A stretch of 64,000 nt of DNA from Strongyloides papillosus (lineage: Eukaryota > Nematoda > Chromadorea > Rhabditida > Strongyloididae). Positions 45,421 through 56,749 of the stretch are shown one piece after another; positions within the stretch are counted from its first letter, which is position 1, and every line of letters starts with the position of its first letter. Both the position numbers and the translations under genes were made by a program. The notes beneath the pieces were generated by a model, which worked only from the letters and a program-made list of their open reading frames with translations, was not told where the DNA came from and did no database searches. The stretch is taken from positions 62,001 through 126,000 of the forward strand of contig SRSI01000027.1 in NCBI GenBank assembly GCA_005656395.1, read 5' to 3'.

Positions 45421-45807
45421 AATAAAAGTCAACAATTTGTCAGTTTAAAAATTACGTTTAAATGTTCTCATTTTGTCTTCTGGCAGCGGAGGTCTTTTAG
45501 AAACTGATATAATTGGACTTTGAATTTAATTAAAATATAGATTTTATATTTTTAAATATAATTATTAGTTAGTATGTAAATTATTATGATATTTTATATT
45601 ATTTAATTATTGCATTTTTGATAATGGGTACATAAAATTTTAAAGTTATTATTATGTTTATGTCAACTTTATTTTGTGACCATTTGATTACACTCAAAAA
45701 TGTAAACTGTCGTTTTGACATATACACTATAACCCTCCGATGTTGTACTAAAAAATAAAATATTCATTTATATTATTATTAAATGTCATTGTTATAAAAT
45801 ATTCAAA

Positions 45808-47466
45808 GTACACGCAATTTACTATCCCTGATTCAATAAACTTAAAGTAACAAATATGCTAGAGTTTTAATTTATTTAGTAAATCAGGCACCAAAAAGTA
45901 AAAAATAGTTTATCTTTAAAAAAATTAATATATTAATATTTTTAATAACTTTAAACAATTAATTGACTTTAACTTCTAAAAAATTAACATTTTTAAAATA
46001 GTCGAAAAATAAGGAAACTCAATAATATCAATTATATTTATACTTATGACTTTTTTAAATACTATGTTGTTTATCTATTAATATAATTTTTTTTCTTGTA
46101 ATTATATACTATCACTTTTTTATATTGTTATTATATTAATAGTTCAGTCTCTCATTTTGTTCAATTTGATTAATTTGACTAAAATTTCATACAACGAATG
46201 TTTGTAATAGTGTCAACTGTTTACAAAATTTAATATATGTAAAATGCTATAGAGTATGTATATTAACAACATAAGTGATTGAAGACTCTACAAAAACAAA
46301 ATATGAATATATTGAAATGTTAATTTATTAATTAATATGGAACGTAGAAATTTATATATGAAGTGCTAAAAGCAACAATATCTTAGGAATTTTGATTATT
46401 TATAATTTTTATTAAATCAGTGAAGGCTTTGCGTCTTCATGCCTTTGTTCAACATTTTAACATATTCTACTTTGACTTTTGAATAAAAATATTCACCACT
46501 CTTTGATTCTTAATTGGGGTAATTATCAATTAACCTTAGTGATATTAATTTACCCTCTTATTCTGGTGTTAAGATTTTCAAATGAGCCATTATTTACTTT
46601 ATTTTGTTAACTTTCAAAATATTATTTGAAAACAAACCTAAAAAAATTATTTCAAAAAGAGGTGTTATTTGAAAATGACTTGATCTATTGCAATTAAAAC
46701 GTTTTGCTACCCGTTTTCAGCACTAAGTCAAAAAATAGATCTATTGACTCTTTAACAGGAAAATGAGTTAAGTTTAAAAAGAGTTATGATATAGAAAAAA
46801 TTAATTTTCTTATTTTTTTTTGTTATGGACACACCATTTGAACTTATAAAATAATACTTATTTTCACTACAAAATATTTATTCATTAGAAATTCAAGACT
46901 TTATATATTTGTATTTAAAATTCTTACGTATCATATCAACTAATAAATTAACGTTTCAATATACTTATATTTTAATTTTGCAAAGTGTTCAATTATTTAT
47001 GTTGTCAATATACATACTCTACAGCATTTTACATATATTAAATTTTGTAAACAGTTGACACTATTACAAATATTCGTTGTATGAAATTTTAGTCAAATTA
47101 ATTAGATTGAACTACTAAAACTATTAAAACTATTGTAATAATAACAATATAAAAAAGTGATAGTATATAATTACAAGAAAAAAAATTACATTAATAGATA
47201 AACAACATAGTATTTAAAAAAGTCATAAGTATAAATATAATTGATATTATTGAGTTTCCTTATTTTTCGATTATTTAAAACTATTAGTTTATTCAGAAGT
47301 TAAATTTAATTAACTGTTTAAAGTTATTAAAAATATTAATATATTAATTTTTTTAAAGATAAACTATTTTTTACTTTTTGGTGCCTGATTTACTAAATAA
47401 AATAAAACTTTAGCATATTTGTTACTTTAAGTTTATTGAATCAGGGATAGTAAATCGCGTGTATAC
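45808..47466. repeat. Foldback repeat with ~520-bp arms
   Basis: Left arm about 45808-46345 and right arm about 46928-47466 are inverted copies, ending with TTTACTATCCCTGATTCA and its complement. Landmarks such as GTGCCTGATTTACTAAATAA and AACAACATAGTATTTAAAAA appear in both. Arms are highly similar with small indels. The centre holds a single unit of the 527-bp family. Confidence 0.8.
46490..46810 (+). repeat. Isolated, diverged unit of the ~527-bp family
   Basis: The order ACTCTTTGATTCTTAATTGG, TTTCAAATGAGCCAT, CCGTTTTCAGCACTAAGTCA, AAAAAGAGTTATGA matches the tandem units at 40400-41720, with considerable divergence. Confidence 0.55.
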
Positions 47467-47559
47467 TCAATTTAAAAAAATTACTATAATATTTATCATA
47501 AATATCAAATCACTTAAAAAGAAAATGGAATATCATTTTTCATAAATCCATATACCTTT

Positions 47560-48960
47560 ATCTATTATTGTTTGTGGTTTTTTCAGGAAATGTATTGTAT
47601 ATTTTAAAAAACAGATATGTAAGTTGTATTGACTGTATATGATGTCGAAACAACTTACATACTTGTTATAATAGTTTGCCATGCTTTTTTTTATAAAATG
47701 TATATACATTTCTTATAAAATGTACATAATCTGTCAAAACAACATTACCTATACATTTTTTTATAAAAGTGCACATACATTTCTCATAACTTACCATACA
47801 TTTTTTTAAAAGTGAATAGTTATATTAACAAAAATGTATGATCAATCTTTAAAATTAGACTTGATTTTTCTACTAAATTAACTATACTAAATAGTGATTT
47901 TATACAAGTTAAAACGACTGACACAAAAAAAATAGTGCCAAAAATTCAACATTTCAACAGAAATTGTCGATCTCTTATATTTTTCATAAAATATACGAAA
48001 GGTCGTAAATTATAAATACTAAAATAATAAATTTAACATGTAATATATCTGTTTTTACAATTAATACTGTTTTTAAGTGATGTTTTATTCTTTTTAAATA
48101 TTATTGCATTTTTTATATTAATTTAATCTATTTTTCAACAAAAATATTTAAAAATTAACAAAATTTAATAACGTGAGTAATTTTTAAAATTTTAAAGTGA
48201 TTAAAAGTAATTTTTTTAAACAATAGGTATTTATTTTGTTATCTTAATAATTATAAAAATGTTAAAATAACTATTATTTACAATTTTATTAAATTTTAGT
48301 ATGCAAATTACAAAAGAAATGTTTCAAAATATTGTACAAGTCTAAAATAATAATATCCATATTTTATTTCTTTTGATGTATAATTATCGTCTATAACAAT
48401 CATAATTAATTAGTTTTACCTTTCTCAAAATCTTATAGTAGTTAAAGTTCACATTTAAAATATTTTTCTTCCTTTTTGAATCTTTCGTAAGTCATTCTCA
48501 AAAATCATAGGGGTTTCACTTTATCACTAGTATTTTTAAAAAGATTCATATACATTTTTATAAAAAACATATATCAATTTACAAAAATAAGTATGTATTT
48601 TGCATTGATTATACATAATTTCTTATAAAAAAACAACCATACAATTTAAAAAATGTATAGTAAATGTCGTTTAGAAATGTCTATACATTTTATACGAAAA
48701 TGTATAACAAGTAATAAAAAAAGTATGTATGTCGTTTCGACTGTATGTACATTTTAAATAAAAATGTTATAAAATTTTTGAAAAATGTTTGGTACATTCT
48801 TTAAGATATGTCTATACATTTTTTATAAAAATATATAGCAATTTCTAAAAGAAGGTATGTTTGTCGTTTTGACTGTATGTACATTTTTTTTAAAAAAATC
48901 ATACATTTTACGAAAAATGTAGGGCATTTTTTAAAAAATTGATACGTATTTTATATATAT
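47560..48960. repeat. Array of AT-rich short inverted motifs (TATACATTTT...AAAATGTATA)
   Basis: Many copies of ATACATTTTTTATAAAA and its complement recur, together with GTCGTTTTGACTGTATGTACA-like blocks at about 48733 and 48864. The best preserved part is a loose direct repeat of about 130-145 bp between 48640 and 48960. Similar TACATA blocks occur in the arms at 8090-8170 and 18360-18540, so these are subterminal repeats of one transposon family. Confidence 0.6.
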
Positions 48961-49130
48961 AATGTGGACCCAATTAATAATAAGATAATTGGTAGTCAAA
49001 ATAACAGAATTCTGCACTATAACCCATGATTGCACAATTTCTGTTAAAACGACAGTTTTAAATTTTGAGTGAAATGATTTAATTTTCCAGACAATTTACC
49101 CCTGTAATTCGTTTCAGGATAAAAAAAAGT

Positions 49131-49230
49131 CTACCCGGCAAAAATTTTTACTCCTGCCAGGTCGGGTATAAAATTTTATTTTTTTTTTTGCCGGGTCGGG
49201 TGTTGGGTAAGTTCTACCCGTCGCTGCATG
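49131..49230. repeat. CCGGGT-rich patch with hairpins
   Basis: ACCCGGCA (49133-49140) pairs with TGCCGGGT (49189-49196), and GGGTA...TACCC forms a smaller hairpin at 49205-49219. GTCGGGT recurs three times. The patch stands out from AT-rich DNA and lies just at the truncated end of the gag fragment. Confidence 0.55.
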
Positions 49231-49976
49231 TTACTCTGAAGAATGCTTAATGCTATCTGTTTTAATCATCAATCCAGAGCTATCAGTTTTGTTAACCTTA
49301 TCTTTAACTTTATCTGAAGTTACTGACTGCAAAACAGATTTATCTTCTCTTCTAAACTTAGAGGAATAGGTACTACTTTTAAAGGAACTGTCATTTCTGC
49401 TCTCTGATGGTACTAGTAATCGTTTAAACTCATTAATCGTAAAATATTCGTCAACCGCAGCAATTACCTCAGTAAAAGTGAAATTACTTACTTCAGATAA
49501 ACAGCTTCGTAAACTATCGTCTGGCTCACATACTATCTTATAGAGGATGACTTGCTCTTTCTCATCATTGCTCATGAACGACAACAGTGATTTTAAACGC
49601 ATAGCGTAAGTTTTAATATTCTCACTTTTTTGTTTCTTTGCTCTAGCTAAATTCATTAACTCATTAACGGGTCTATTAGAAACTTCTGATAATAAGGAAT
49701 TACAAAATTCTTCCACGGCTTTTTTACTCCATGATTCAGTGTTTTTCTAGGTATCAAAAAAAAGCTGATGGTGGAATTACTTTGTATTCTCAAAAATTGC
49801 TTAACATAATCAAAATCTTGTTTAACGTCAATATCGCTAATGAGGAAAACTTTATTTAAATAGTCTAAGTATTCCTTAGAGTTGCCTCTAAACTTATCTA
49901 AGGGTGTCGCGTCAAACTTAATTTGATTACTAATAATGATTTCTTGTCGCTTAAGAATACGCCGATCTATGTCCAT
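49231..49976 (-). pseudogene. gag: Retrotransposon gag fragment with frameshift
   Basis: ATG at 49976 starts a 106-codon frame (LDKFRGNSKEYLDYLNKVF is typical of capsid-like Gag N-regions). From about 49750 the homologous reading continues in another frame, to its stop at 49231 (WSKKAVEEFCNSLLSEV, then LMNLARAKKQKSENIKTYAM, a Retrotrans_gag-type pattern). The frame switch is near a T6 run, and a TAG is close by in the second frame. No protease or RT follows, so the element is truncated. About 385 bp upstream lies a primer-binding site next to an LTR end, confirming an LTR element on the minus strand. Confidence 0.7.
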
Positions 49977-50342
49977 TTTAACTTAGAGAGAATTATGTAT
50001 GAATTATAGGTAACAAAATTTAATAAATACAAAATAAATAAATTAAAGTAATGAATTATATATTTGAAATTAAATATTTGTATCCGGTAAATTGAAAAAT
50101 TTAAAATTAACTGTGATAAATATGAGCAATATAATACTTACAATTCAAAACAATGACATGTAATATATAAAAAATATTGGTATATATGAGACGATGATTA
50201 CAATTCTATATTTGCGAATGTAATCAAAATGACAATAAATAAATAAATTAAGAAAATTTTAGACTTATGAAGTGTCTAATTAATAAAGAGGGTAATGAGG
50301 GAAAACGACTAAAACTATTTGTTAGAGTAATTTCTCAAAATT

Positions 50343-50360
50343 TGGATTCCAGGATCGCCA
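50343..50360 (-). promoter_or_regulatory. Primer-binding site of the truncated element
   Basis: On the minus strand ...ATCACA is followed by TGGCGATCCTGGAATCCA. This is a TGG-initiated primer-binding site immediately after a CA-ending LTR. The downstream gag fragment has the right strand and distance. Confidence 0.6.
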
Positions 50361-50949
50361 TGTGATGTTTACAACACCTTATAAATTAAAGATACGAGTA
50401 ACTTAAAATGATTTATTTATAAGAACTTAAGATATAATATAGATATGTTGTATATATAATAGTTATTTTGTGTCAAACATCATGCTTGACGCAGCAATTT
50501 GAGAAAACATGATATTAATAATTAAATTTGAATAATGTTTTTAGTCAAGAACATGATGAGATTGTTTCTGTGGGTAGTAAAATTTTTTTTAAACCAAATA
50601 TAAAATAATTTATACCGTAAAAATGTTCATTATACTCAAAATAAAAAACTGTTGTTATAAATACAATTGTGTAGTCACGAATAAAATAGCAGACTTGTGT
50701 TGCCTTGTTTATAAAATACTTTTTTTTCATTTCAAATAGCAAAAGTATAAATAAATATTGCATTGATTATATATAAGCTTTTTATAGAGATGTTGTTCTT
50801 CTATAGATAATATAAGAAATGAAGTGAGATACTCTTTATAAATTATATTTATATGTATAACTTTATATCTTCAATAATGTGTTATAATGTAATATTTCTT
50901 TAATATTTATATTTTCTTTGCAGCAACGCTTTCTGAGAGCGTTAAACAT
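50361..50949 (-). repeat. Candidate 5' LTR of the truncated element
   Basis: The inner end is at 50361 (TGTGATGTTT on the plus strand). The outer end is uncertain; AAACA at 50945-50949 would give a 589-bp TG...CA unit. No second copy is in the window, so the boundary cannot be confirmed. Confidence 0.35.
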
Positions 50950-51599
50950 GCAAAAGATACGATACACTATTATAAAGTGTATAGTTTAATGACAAAGATA
51001 TGTATACGGTCAAAAAGAAATACATACTTTTTTTTTAGAATAACACATAACTTTTTTAATAATGTATATACTCTATTCCAAAATACTAATGATAAAAAGA
51101 ATTCTTGCGTTCTTAGGTAATGATTCAATAAGATTCATAGTTAAAAACAAATATTCTAAGATTATGTTAACAGTAAAAAATTTCGTAGTCTTGCTAAGTT
51201 AATACCTATCATTTATTTGTACAAAGAAATTAAAAATTCATTAATTAATGAGTGCTTTAAAAGCAATCACTTAACCTTTGATAATACCTTATAAAATGAT
51301 AATTTAATAGATAAATTATGCCATTTTATTAATTTTAATCTAGTGATATTTATAAGTTTTTTATAGAGATGCTTTCCCTTTAGTGTACAAACTAGAATAA
51401 AATATAGGGAAAAACTTTTTATATGTATAAGAATTACAATGTAATTAAGATTATATTATGAACATATTATGAAGTTTTACATGATATATATATTTTATTT
51501 TTTACCAAAGCGTTCCGTTGGCGTTAACATTCATTTTTAGCTACCTTATAGATATCTAATGGTTTTGTAAAGTATTATGAATTAACTTCCATGATACTA
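50950..51599. other. AT-rich spacer
   Basis: No gene recognised. GCGTT-containing blocks at about 50930 and 51510 are similar to one another and may mark a short repeat. Confidence 0.4.
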
Positions 51600-52884
51600 T
51601 TAAGTTGTTCCATCCAAAATGACTATTTTTTACCCAAGTTTTTAAAAACACATAACTTTTTAAAAATAAATATTTTTATTCAAAGTAAGAACTATTACAA
51701 TTTATACAATGTTGCCAACGAGATGCGAGCTTATTGATTCCATCTGCATAAAAATACGGGCTTATAGATTCGATATAAGCTTCGAAGGCAGTTTTTGCAT
51801 CTCCATCGTTCCTGAAGATTTTCTCCTTTAAGAAGTTGTTAAGATGTTTTTTAAAAAGTGGTAATCTGTTGGAGAAAGGTTAGGTAAATATGGCGGGTAA
51901 GGCAGAGTTTCATACTCTAGTTCGCACAATTTCTGGAGGGTCATTTTTGAAACGTGTGGTTTTGCATTATCGTAAAAAAGAATGGGTTCTTTATATTGAC
52001 TACAGCGGGTCTTATTTGAGACAATTTCTGGTGTCTTTTTTCAATGAGTTGACAGTAGGATATTGAACCAATAGTTTTATCAGGTTTCATAAACTCGTAG
52101 TGGATAATTCCTACAGCAGACCATCAAACAGCCACCATAATCTTCTTTGGAAATAGTTTTGGTTTTGGAAACTGTTTCGGAGCTTCATCTTTGTCTTAAC
52201 CATTGTATAGATCTTTTCGATTGTCGTAAAGAATCTATTTTTCATAGCAAGTGATAAGACGACCAAGAAATAGGTCGTTTTTGTTCCCCAAAATTAAGAA
52301 ATAACAAATCTTATAACGACGTAATTTTTGATAATCGTTTAATTCATGAGGTACCCATTTGTCGAGCTTTTTCGTCTTTCCTATCTTTTTTTAAATGATC
52401 AGAAACAGTCGTTTTGGATACATTTAACTCCTCTGCAAGTTCTCTAACGGTTACGCGTGAATTGGCTTCAAAAGCTTTCCGTAATTCTTAATTATTAAGA
52501 ACAGTCTCAGGTCTTCCACACTCTTCGTTCTCAAGGTCCTCACTGTCTTTTCTGAACTTTTTAAACCATCTCTTTACAGTAGCATGAGAGACAAGATTTT
52601 CGCTTAAGTTTCATTAATTTCTTGAGTTGTTTTTGCGGCATTAGTACCGCGTTTTAACTCGTAAAGCATAATAGCATGAATATCACGTTTTGACAGCATC
52701 ATTTGTTTATAAAATAATATGATGATAAACAGAGCTCATGACAATAATATATATCATCGTGTAGAGGAGATTTAGTAGAATCTAACAATCTGTTTTTTTA
52801 TAGCAAAACATAGCCAATGATTTGAAAAAAAGCACATTAAACAACGCGCATCAAAAAAAGCTCTATTCATTCCGGACAACCTAA
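51600..52884 (-). mobile_element. Mariner element of the cecropia/SETMAR type
   Basis: Ends TTAAGTTGTTCC at 51600 and GGACAACCTAA at 52884 are diverged mariner terminal repeats, both beside TA. The length, 1,285 bp, is that of a full mariner. The body encodes a decayed transposase on the minus strand. Confidence 0.85.
51680..52702 (-). pseudogene. Mariner transposase, broken
   Basis: From the ATG at 52702 the minus strand reads in several frames as a mariner transposase. At the N-terminus is a helix-turn-helix region (KRDIHAIMLYELKRGTNAAK). Near 52380-52230 come the linker signature LDKWVPHELND and then TCYEK-ILYDNRKDLYNG around the first catalytic Asp, where the family has TCDEKWILYDNR. This is followed by DKDEAPKQFPKPKLFPKK. 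These blocks are those of the subfamily that gave human SETMAR. Asp to Tyr at the first catalytic position, plus stops and frameshifts, make it inactive. Confidence 0.82.
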
Positions 52885-54064
52885 TAGTACAATCAATAGC
52901 CTTCTTAAAAAAACTTTCATATAATTTTCTATTTATTATGCTAACATTATATATTTTAGTAAAAAAAATTTTAAATTACAATAGTCTATTTATATTTAAA
53001 TTATATTAAAATTTTATATAATTGAACCTTTCTATTGTAAATCTAAATAAGATTTATCATCAATTCACTTAAGGAGACGAAAAAGTCGTTGTCCAATTAA
53101 AAATTTTTTATTTTCAGTTGAACATATTTTTTTTTGTATACTTTCCATAGATATATAAAAGAATCATACTTTTTTGAAAATAAATTACTAAGTATTAAAA
53201 ATTATTTTGAAAAAATAGAGTTAAATAAATATGACATATACTATACGTTCATGAAACAATTTAATGTAAATAGCATTTTTGAAATGTTTATTAAAAATCA
53301 AACAATGCTCTTCGTTTATTAATAAATATAATTACAGAATTGTTCACTAGTGAAGAGTTCTATGTAGTTATTCATGCGAAGAAGAAAAATATTTTATACT
53401 ACAAAAATTAAATAATCATCAGGTATAGCTTAAATTTGTAGTGCCATCTTTAATGTTTGTTTAAACAAAATTATTACTTATTGATCAGTATTGAAGTGTT
53501 TTTGCAAATTTACATAAAAATTCAAAATTTTATAGTTCTTTTAAATTTGCTCATAAATTAAAAATTGTATTTACAAAAACATTTCTGAAATATAATGATT
53601 TTTTATGATGAAAATAAAAAAACACTGAAAATACTAAAAGTGGTTTTTACTCATTTAATAGAAAAAATTCTTTTGTTTTCATTAGAATACAATTTTTGGA
53701 ATTACACATTTTTATTTTAATTACTGACAAAAATCAAAAAGAATTACTAAACAAACTTAATGTAAATTTAGTTATAATGGAAGTTTTAAATAAACAAATT
53801 AGTATGCCTTTTCAAATATAAAGAATATCTGTTATCTATCTTGTAAAATTTCACAGAAAAAAATGACGGAGAAATATTTCTACAATTTGCAAGAAAGTTA
53901 GTGAAGCATGCAATTGGAGGTAAAATATTTCTGTTGAATATGGAGAATATTTTATTTAAATTTTGTATCAAATAAACTTTTTAATTTTTTAGTTTCAAAG
54001 AATTTTTATTATCATTCCTTCCCAATGCATAGTAGATAAGGTCATCTAACAAATATCTTATATA
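52885..54064. other. AT-rich spacer
   Basis: Only short AT-driven ORFs. Nothing supported. Confidence 0.5.
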
Positions 54065-54968
54065 CAGGGTGGGCCAAAAGTCACGACACAGTTGAAATAA
54101 AACACTTTATAACTTTTTTTGTAGGCGACATATTTTTATGGTATTATACGCATTTTGTAGAGGATGTGCTGAAGAATAATACATTTCAAGATCGTTCTCA
54201 AGAACGAACTTTAAAAAAAAGTTTTTTAATTTCTTTATATTTTACATTTAAAAAAAAATATTTCTTAATTTTTTTTTAATTTAAACTTATTTTTAAGTTT
54301 AAAACACATGGATACAATTCCTAATAAGTCAATATTTCACACAATTATGTATGAAAAATGATATCTTTTAAATGATCATTATTTAATTTTTTGCACAAGC
54401 TTGTTCATTATAAAACATTAATTATTACTCTTATTAAATAGTTTTATTTAACTTTTTGAAATGATTTACAACACTTAATAATGCATGTCTTGACGAAGCT
54501 TGGGTCACATTGTAATAGGTTTTGAATAATCTTTGAGTTGTAGCAATTGAGCATTTGTTGGTATAATAATCGCGAACTATTCTTGTTCGTTCTTCAGTAG
54601 AATACTTTCTTAAAGAGGTAACAAGGATAAAAAATATTTGAAATATATGAAGGAAATTAATATTGTATAAACAAAATGTTTTATGAAGAAAAATGTTTTT
54701 AACCAACATTTTAAGCGTCTAGCATTTATTTTTTAATCAATTGAAATATTATAAGATGTAATTTATAAACAAAAATACAAACATTTTTATTTAATTTAAT
54801 ACAACTTTTCGTAAAGATCATTCTTGAGAACGATCTTGTGATATATTATTCTAAAAATCATCCTCTACAAAATGCGTATAATATCATTTAAATATGTCAA
54901 CTACAAAAAAAGTTATAACATTTATAATGTGTTCCATCCAACTGTGACATGACTTTTGGCCCACCCTG
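54065..54968. mobile_element. Long-TIR transposon (904 bp) starting CAGGGTGGGCC
   Basis: CAGGGTGGGCCAAAAGTCAC at 54065 is mirrored at 54968, flanked by TA on both sides. Inverted similarity extends about 160 bp inward (for example CAAGATCGTTCTCAAGAACG near 54188 and CATTCTTGAGAACGATCTTG near 54820). The interior contains a minus-strand helix-turn-helix ORF. TA duplication and TIR sequence suggest the Tc1/mariner superfamily; at 904 bp it is probably non-autonomous. Confidence 0.8.
54434..54709 (-). CDS. DUF4817-like helix-turn-helix fragment
   Basis: A 91-codon ORF inside the long-TIR element. Residues 37-87 match the pattern of the DUF4817 HTH found at the N-terminus of some Tc1-like transposases: YSTEERTRIVRDYYTNKCSI, then TTQRLFKTYYNV and SRHALLSVVNHFKK. 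The first 36 residues are hydrophobic and probably fortuitous. No catalytic DDE domain follows, so this is a DNA-binding remnant only. A lone binding domain could still compete for transposon ends. Confidence 0.6.
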   Translation of the reverse strand: MLVKNIFLHKTFCLYNINFLHIFQIFFILVTSLRKYSTEERTRIVRDYYTNKCSIATTQRLFKTYYNVTQASSRHALLSVVNHFKKLNKTI

Positions 54969-55666
54969 TAGATGTGCAGAAGGCAATCTATCTACCGTGC
55001 ACTGGGCTTAATTTACAGAAAAAAAAACTGAAATACATTTTTCCTGCTAATCTAAAATTTCCTGCAATAATTTTCCGTCAACCAAAATTGCGAGAATATT
55101 TTTGTATGATTTATTATATTAAAAAACGGTATTGTTTTTAAAATTTTTAAAATAATATATTGCATGACGTCATTTAATTATATTCTTTTTTTCACTATTA
55201 TTTCTTATAGATAAAAGAAATTTAAATAAATATGGTTTTTAAAGTGTAAAGTTTGATTAAAGAAAGTAAAAATGTAACAAAATAAAGTATAATTTAAGAA
55301 AAAAAGTTGCGAAAATTAATTTATGCATTCATATTTATTACTATTTAATTAAAAAATTCAAACATTTTTACATTTTTAAATGTATTAAGATATAGAAATT
55401 TAGACTTTATTTAAAAATTTTAATTGCGTGTAAAGAATGAATGTTTAGTTGCATCTTTTATCAGATAGATGTACAATTAATTTCTAAAATAAAGTACTAT
55501 CAAATCTTAAAACCATGACAAAACAGTTTTTATTATTTTATAAAATTCTTTTTAGAATTAACTTAATTTGCATAATGTCCTCTAAAAGTAATCTTAGAGT
55601 TTAAAAAACATCAATTGTTTAAATATGGCGTATACTAAGAATAAAATAAAAAATTATTTCGATAAA
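54969..55666. other. AT-rich spacer
   Basis: No gene recognised. Confidence 0.5.
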
Positions 55667-55671
55667 AAAAT

Positions 55672-55970
55672 TGTTTTAAAATTACCAAATAAAGAATAAA
55701 TGTTTTATTCGGACAAGAAACTATAAATATGTAATTATGTTTACAATTAGTACAAATAAATACCTACCCTCTCTTTTTATCGGAGGTTTTAATATTTTGT
55801 AATATATAAAAAAATAAGATTGATGAGATTAGTAAGTTAGTAATCTAAAAATAAACAAGGTTAATAAAAGATGACAATATTGGATGAATGACTATTTTTT
55901 ACTTGTTCATCTGTTATATATTGCATCTGTGGATAATTTTTACAATCATTCTGATTGATTGTATGAAACA
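55672..55970 (-). repeat. 3' LTR of element B (299 bp)
   Basis: Starts TGTTTTAAAATTACC and ends GTATGAAACA on the plus strand. No difference from the other LTR was seen by eye. On the minus strand an AATAGGGGGA purine tract (55971-55980) precedes it. Confidence 0.93.
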
Positions 55971-56029
55971 TCCCCCTATTAATATTGATATGAAATTAAT
56001 GAATACTATATTAACATATTAGAACCTTA

Positions 56030-56749
56030 TCATTCAACGATTGAAAAACTTATGGCATTAGAGAGAGGTAAACTGGCAGCATACTTAGCTAATTTATCAG
56101 CTCTTTCATTCAACGTTATACCTACGTGTCCTGGTACTTTTCCTATGATTATATTCAGTTCTTTAGCAAGGTGATATGTATTCTTAATAAATGAAGAATG
56201 AGTGAGTTGTTTACCTCCATTTTTTTGAAAATCATTCTTTATCCAATTAGCTAAATCTGATGATAAAGAACGTGCTACGTAGTCATTATCAATAAGAATT
56301 AAGATAGACTCATCAGCTATCTCATTTTTATTTTTAAGATCATAAAGAGCTTTTACACACTGATTAAGAGCTACAATTTCTAAATATTGTGCACTAGAGT
56401 TTCCACCTGCTCTAAAAGAGTTTTCATAGTTTTTGGTACGCGTCTGAATGATATATGATAGACCTCTACCTTTTTCACAGCTACCATCAGTTGCACATAC
56501 TACTTTTATATCTCTTTCTTTAATGAATTTATTAACTTCATCTTGAGTTTTTAAATACGTTAACTCTGGGATCTTAGCATTATCACTTTCATTAGTCGAA
56601 CTATCGTTATTTAGAATTTCATTAACTTCGAAATTTTCACTTTTGACAGATGTGAAGGGTAGATTATCGTGGTCATAAAAAGGATGATGAATCATTAGAA
56701 GTATTTTCAAATAAACTAGTATTTCCATTGGATGTGTTAGAATAATCAA
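56030..56749 (-). CDS. Second, intact-looking RNase H downstream of integrase (element B)
   Basis: The frame is open from about 56749 (first codon TTG) to 56030. The first 70 residues overlap the integrase ORF in another frame and are partly non-native. Residues 80-225 are an RNase HI fold with all catalytic positions: CATDGSC (D88), AQYLEIVAL (E124), ILIDNDYVAR (D154), VPGHVG (H208) and NERADKLAKYA (D218). These look like cellular-type RNase HI, with the basic-protrusion region reduced, rather than the RT-linked domain. It lies after the integrase, and in the frame expected if one T is removed from a T5 run at the overlap. The likely role is removal of the RNA template during reverse transcription. 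Confidence 0.85.
   Translation of the reverse strand: MIILTHPMEILVYLKILLMIHHPFYDHDNLPFTSVKSENFEVNEILNNDSSTNESDNAKIPELTYLKTQDEVNKFIKERDIKVVCATDGSCEKGRGLSYIIQTRTKNYENSFRAGGNSSAQYLEIVALNQCVKALYDLKNKNEIADESILILIDNDYVARSLSSDLANWIKNDFQKNGGKQLTHSSFIKNTYHLAKELNIIIGKVPGHVGITLNERADKLAKYAASLPLSNAISFSIVE

Larger units (their letters stand above)
45686..49068. mobile_element. TIR element with ACACTCAAAAAT-type ends, nested repeats inside
   Basis: The start ACACTCAAAAATGTAAACTG-TCGTTTTGACA... is mirrored by an inverted copy ending at about 49068 (ACGACAGTTTTAAATTTTGAGTG). The outermost motif is the same as in the element at 8038-18563. Inside lie a 1.66-kb palindrome and an array of TACATTTT/ATGTATA motifs. 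No transposase is visible. Non-autonomous element of an unnamed family. Confidence 0.6.

Noticed and set aside
47560..48960. CRISPR-like array
   Set aside because: The repeats are AT-rich, variable and palindromic, without unique spacers of constant length, and the genome is eukaryotic.
56030..56749. Host RNase HI gene inserted in the element
   Set aside because: It lies between integrase and LTR on the same strand, with the purine tract just after it, so it is part of the retrotransposon.
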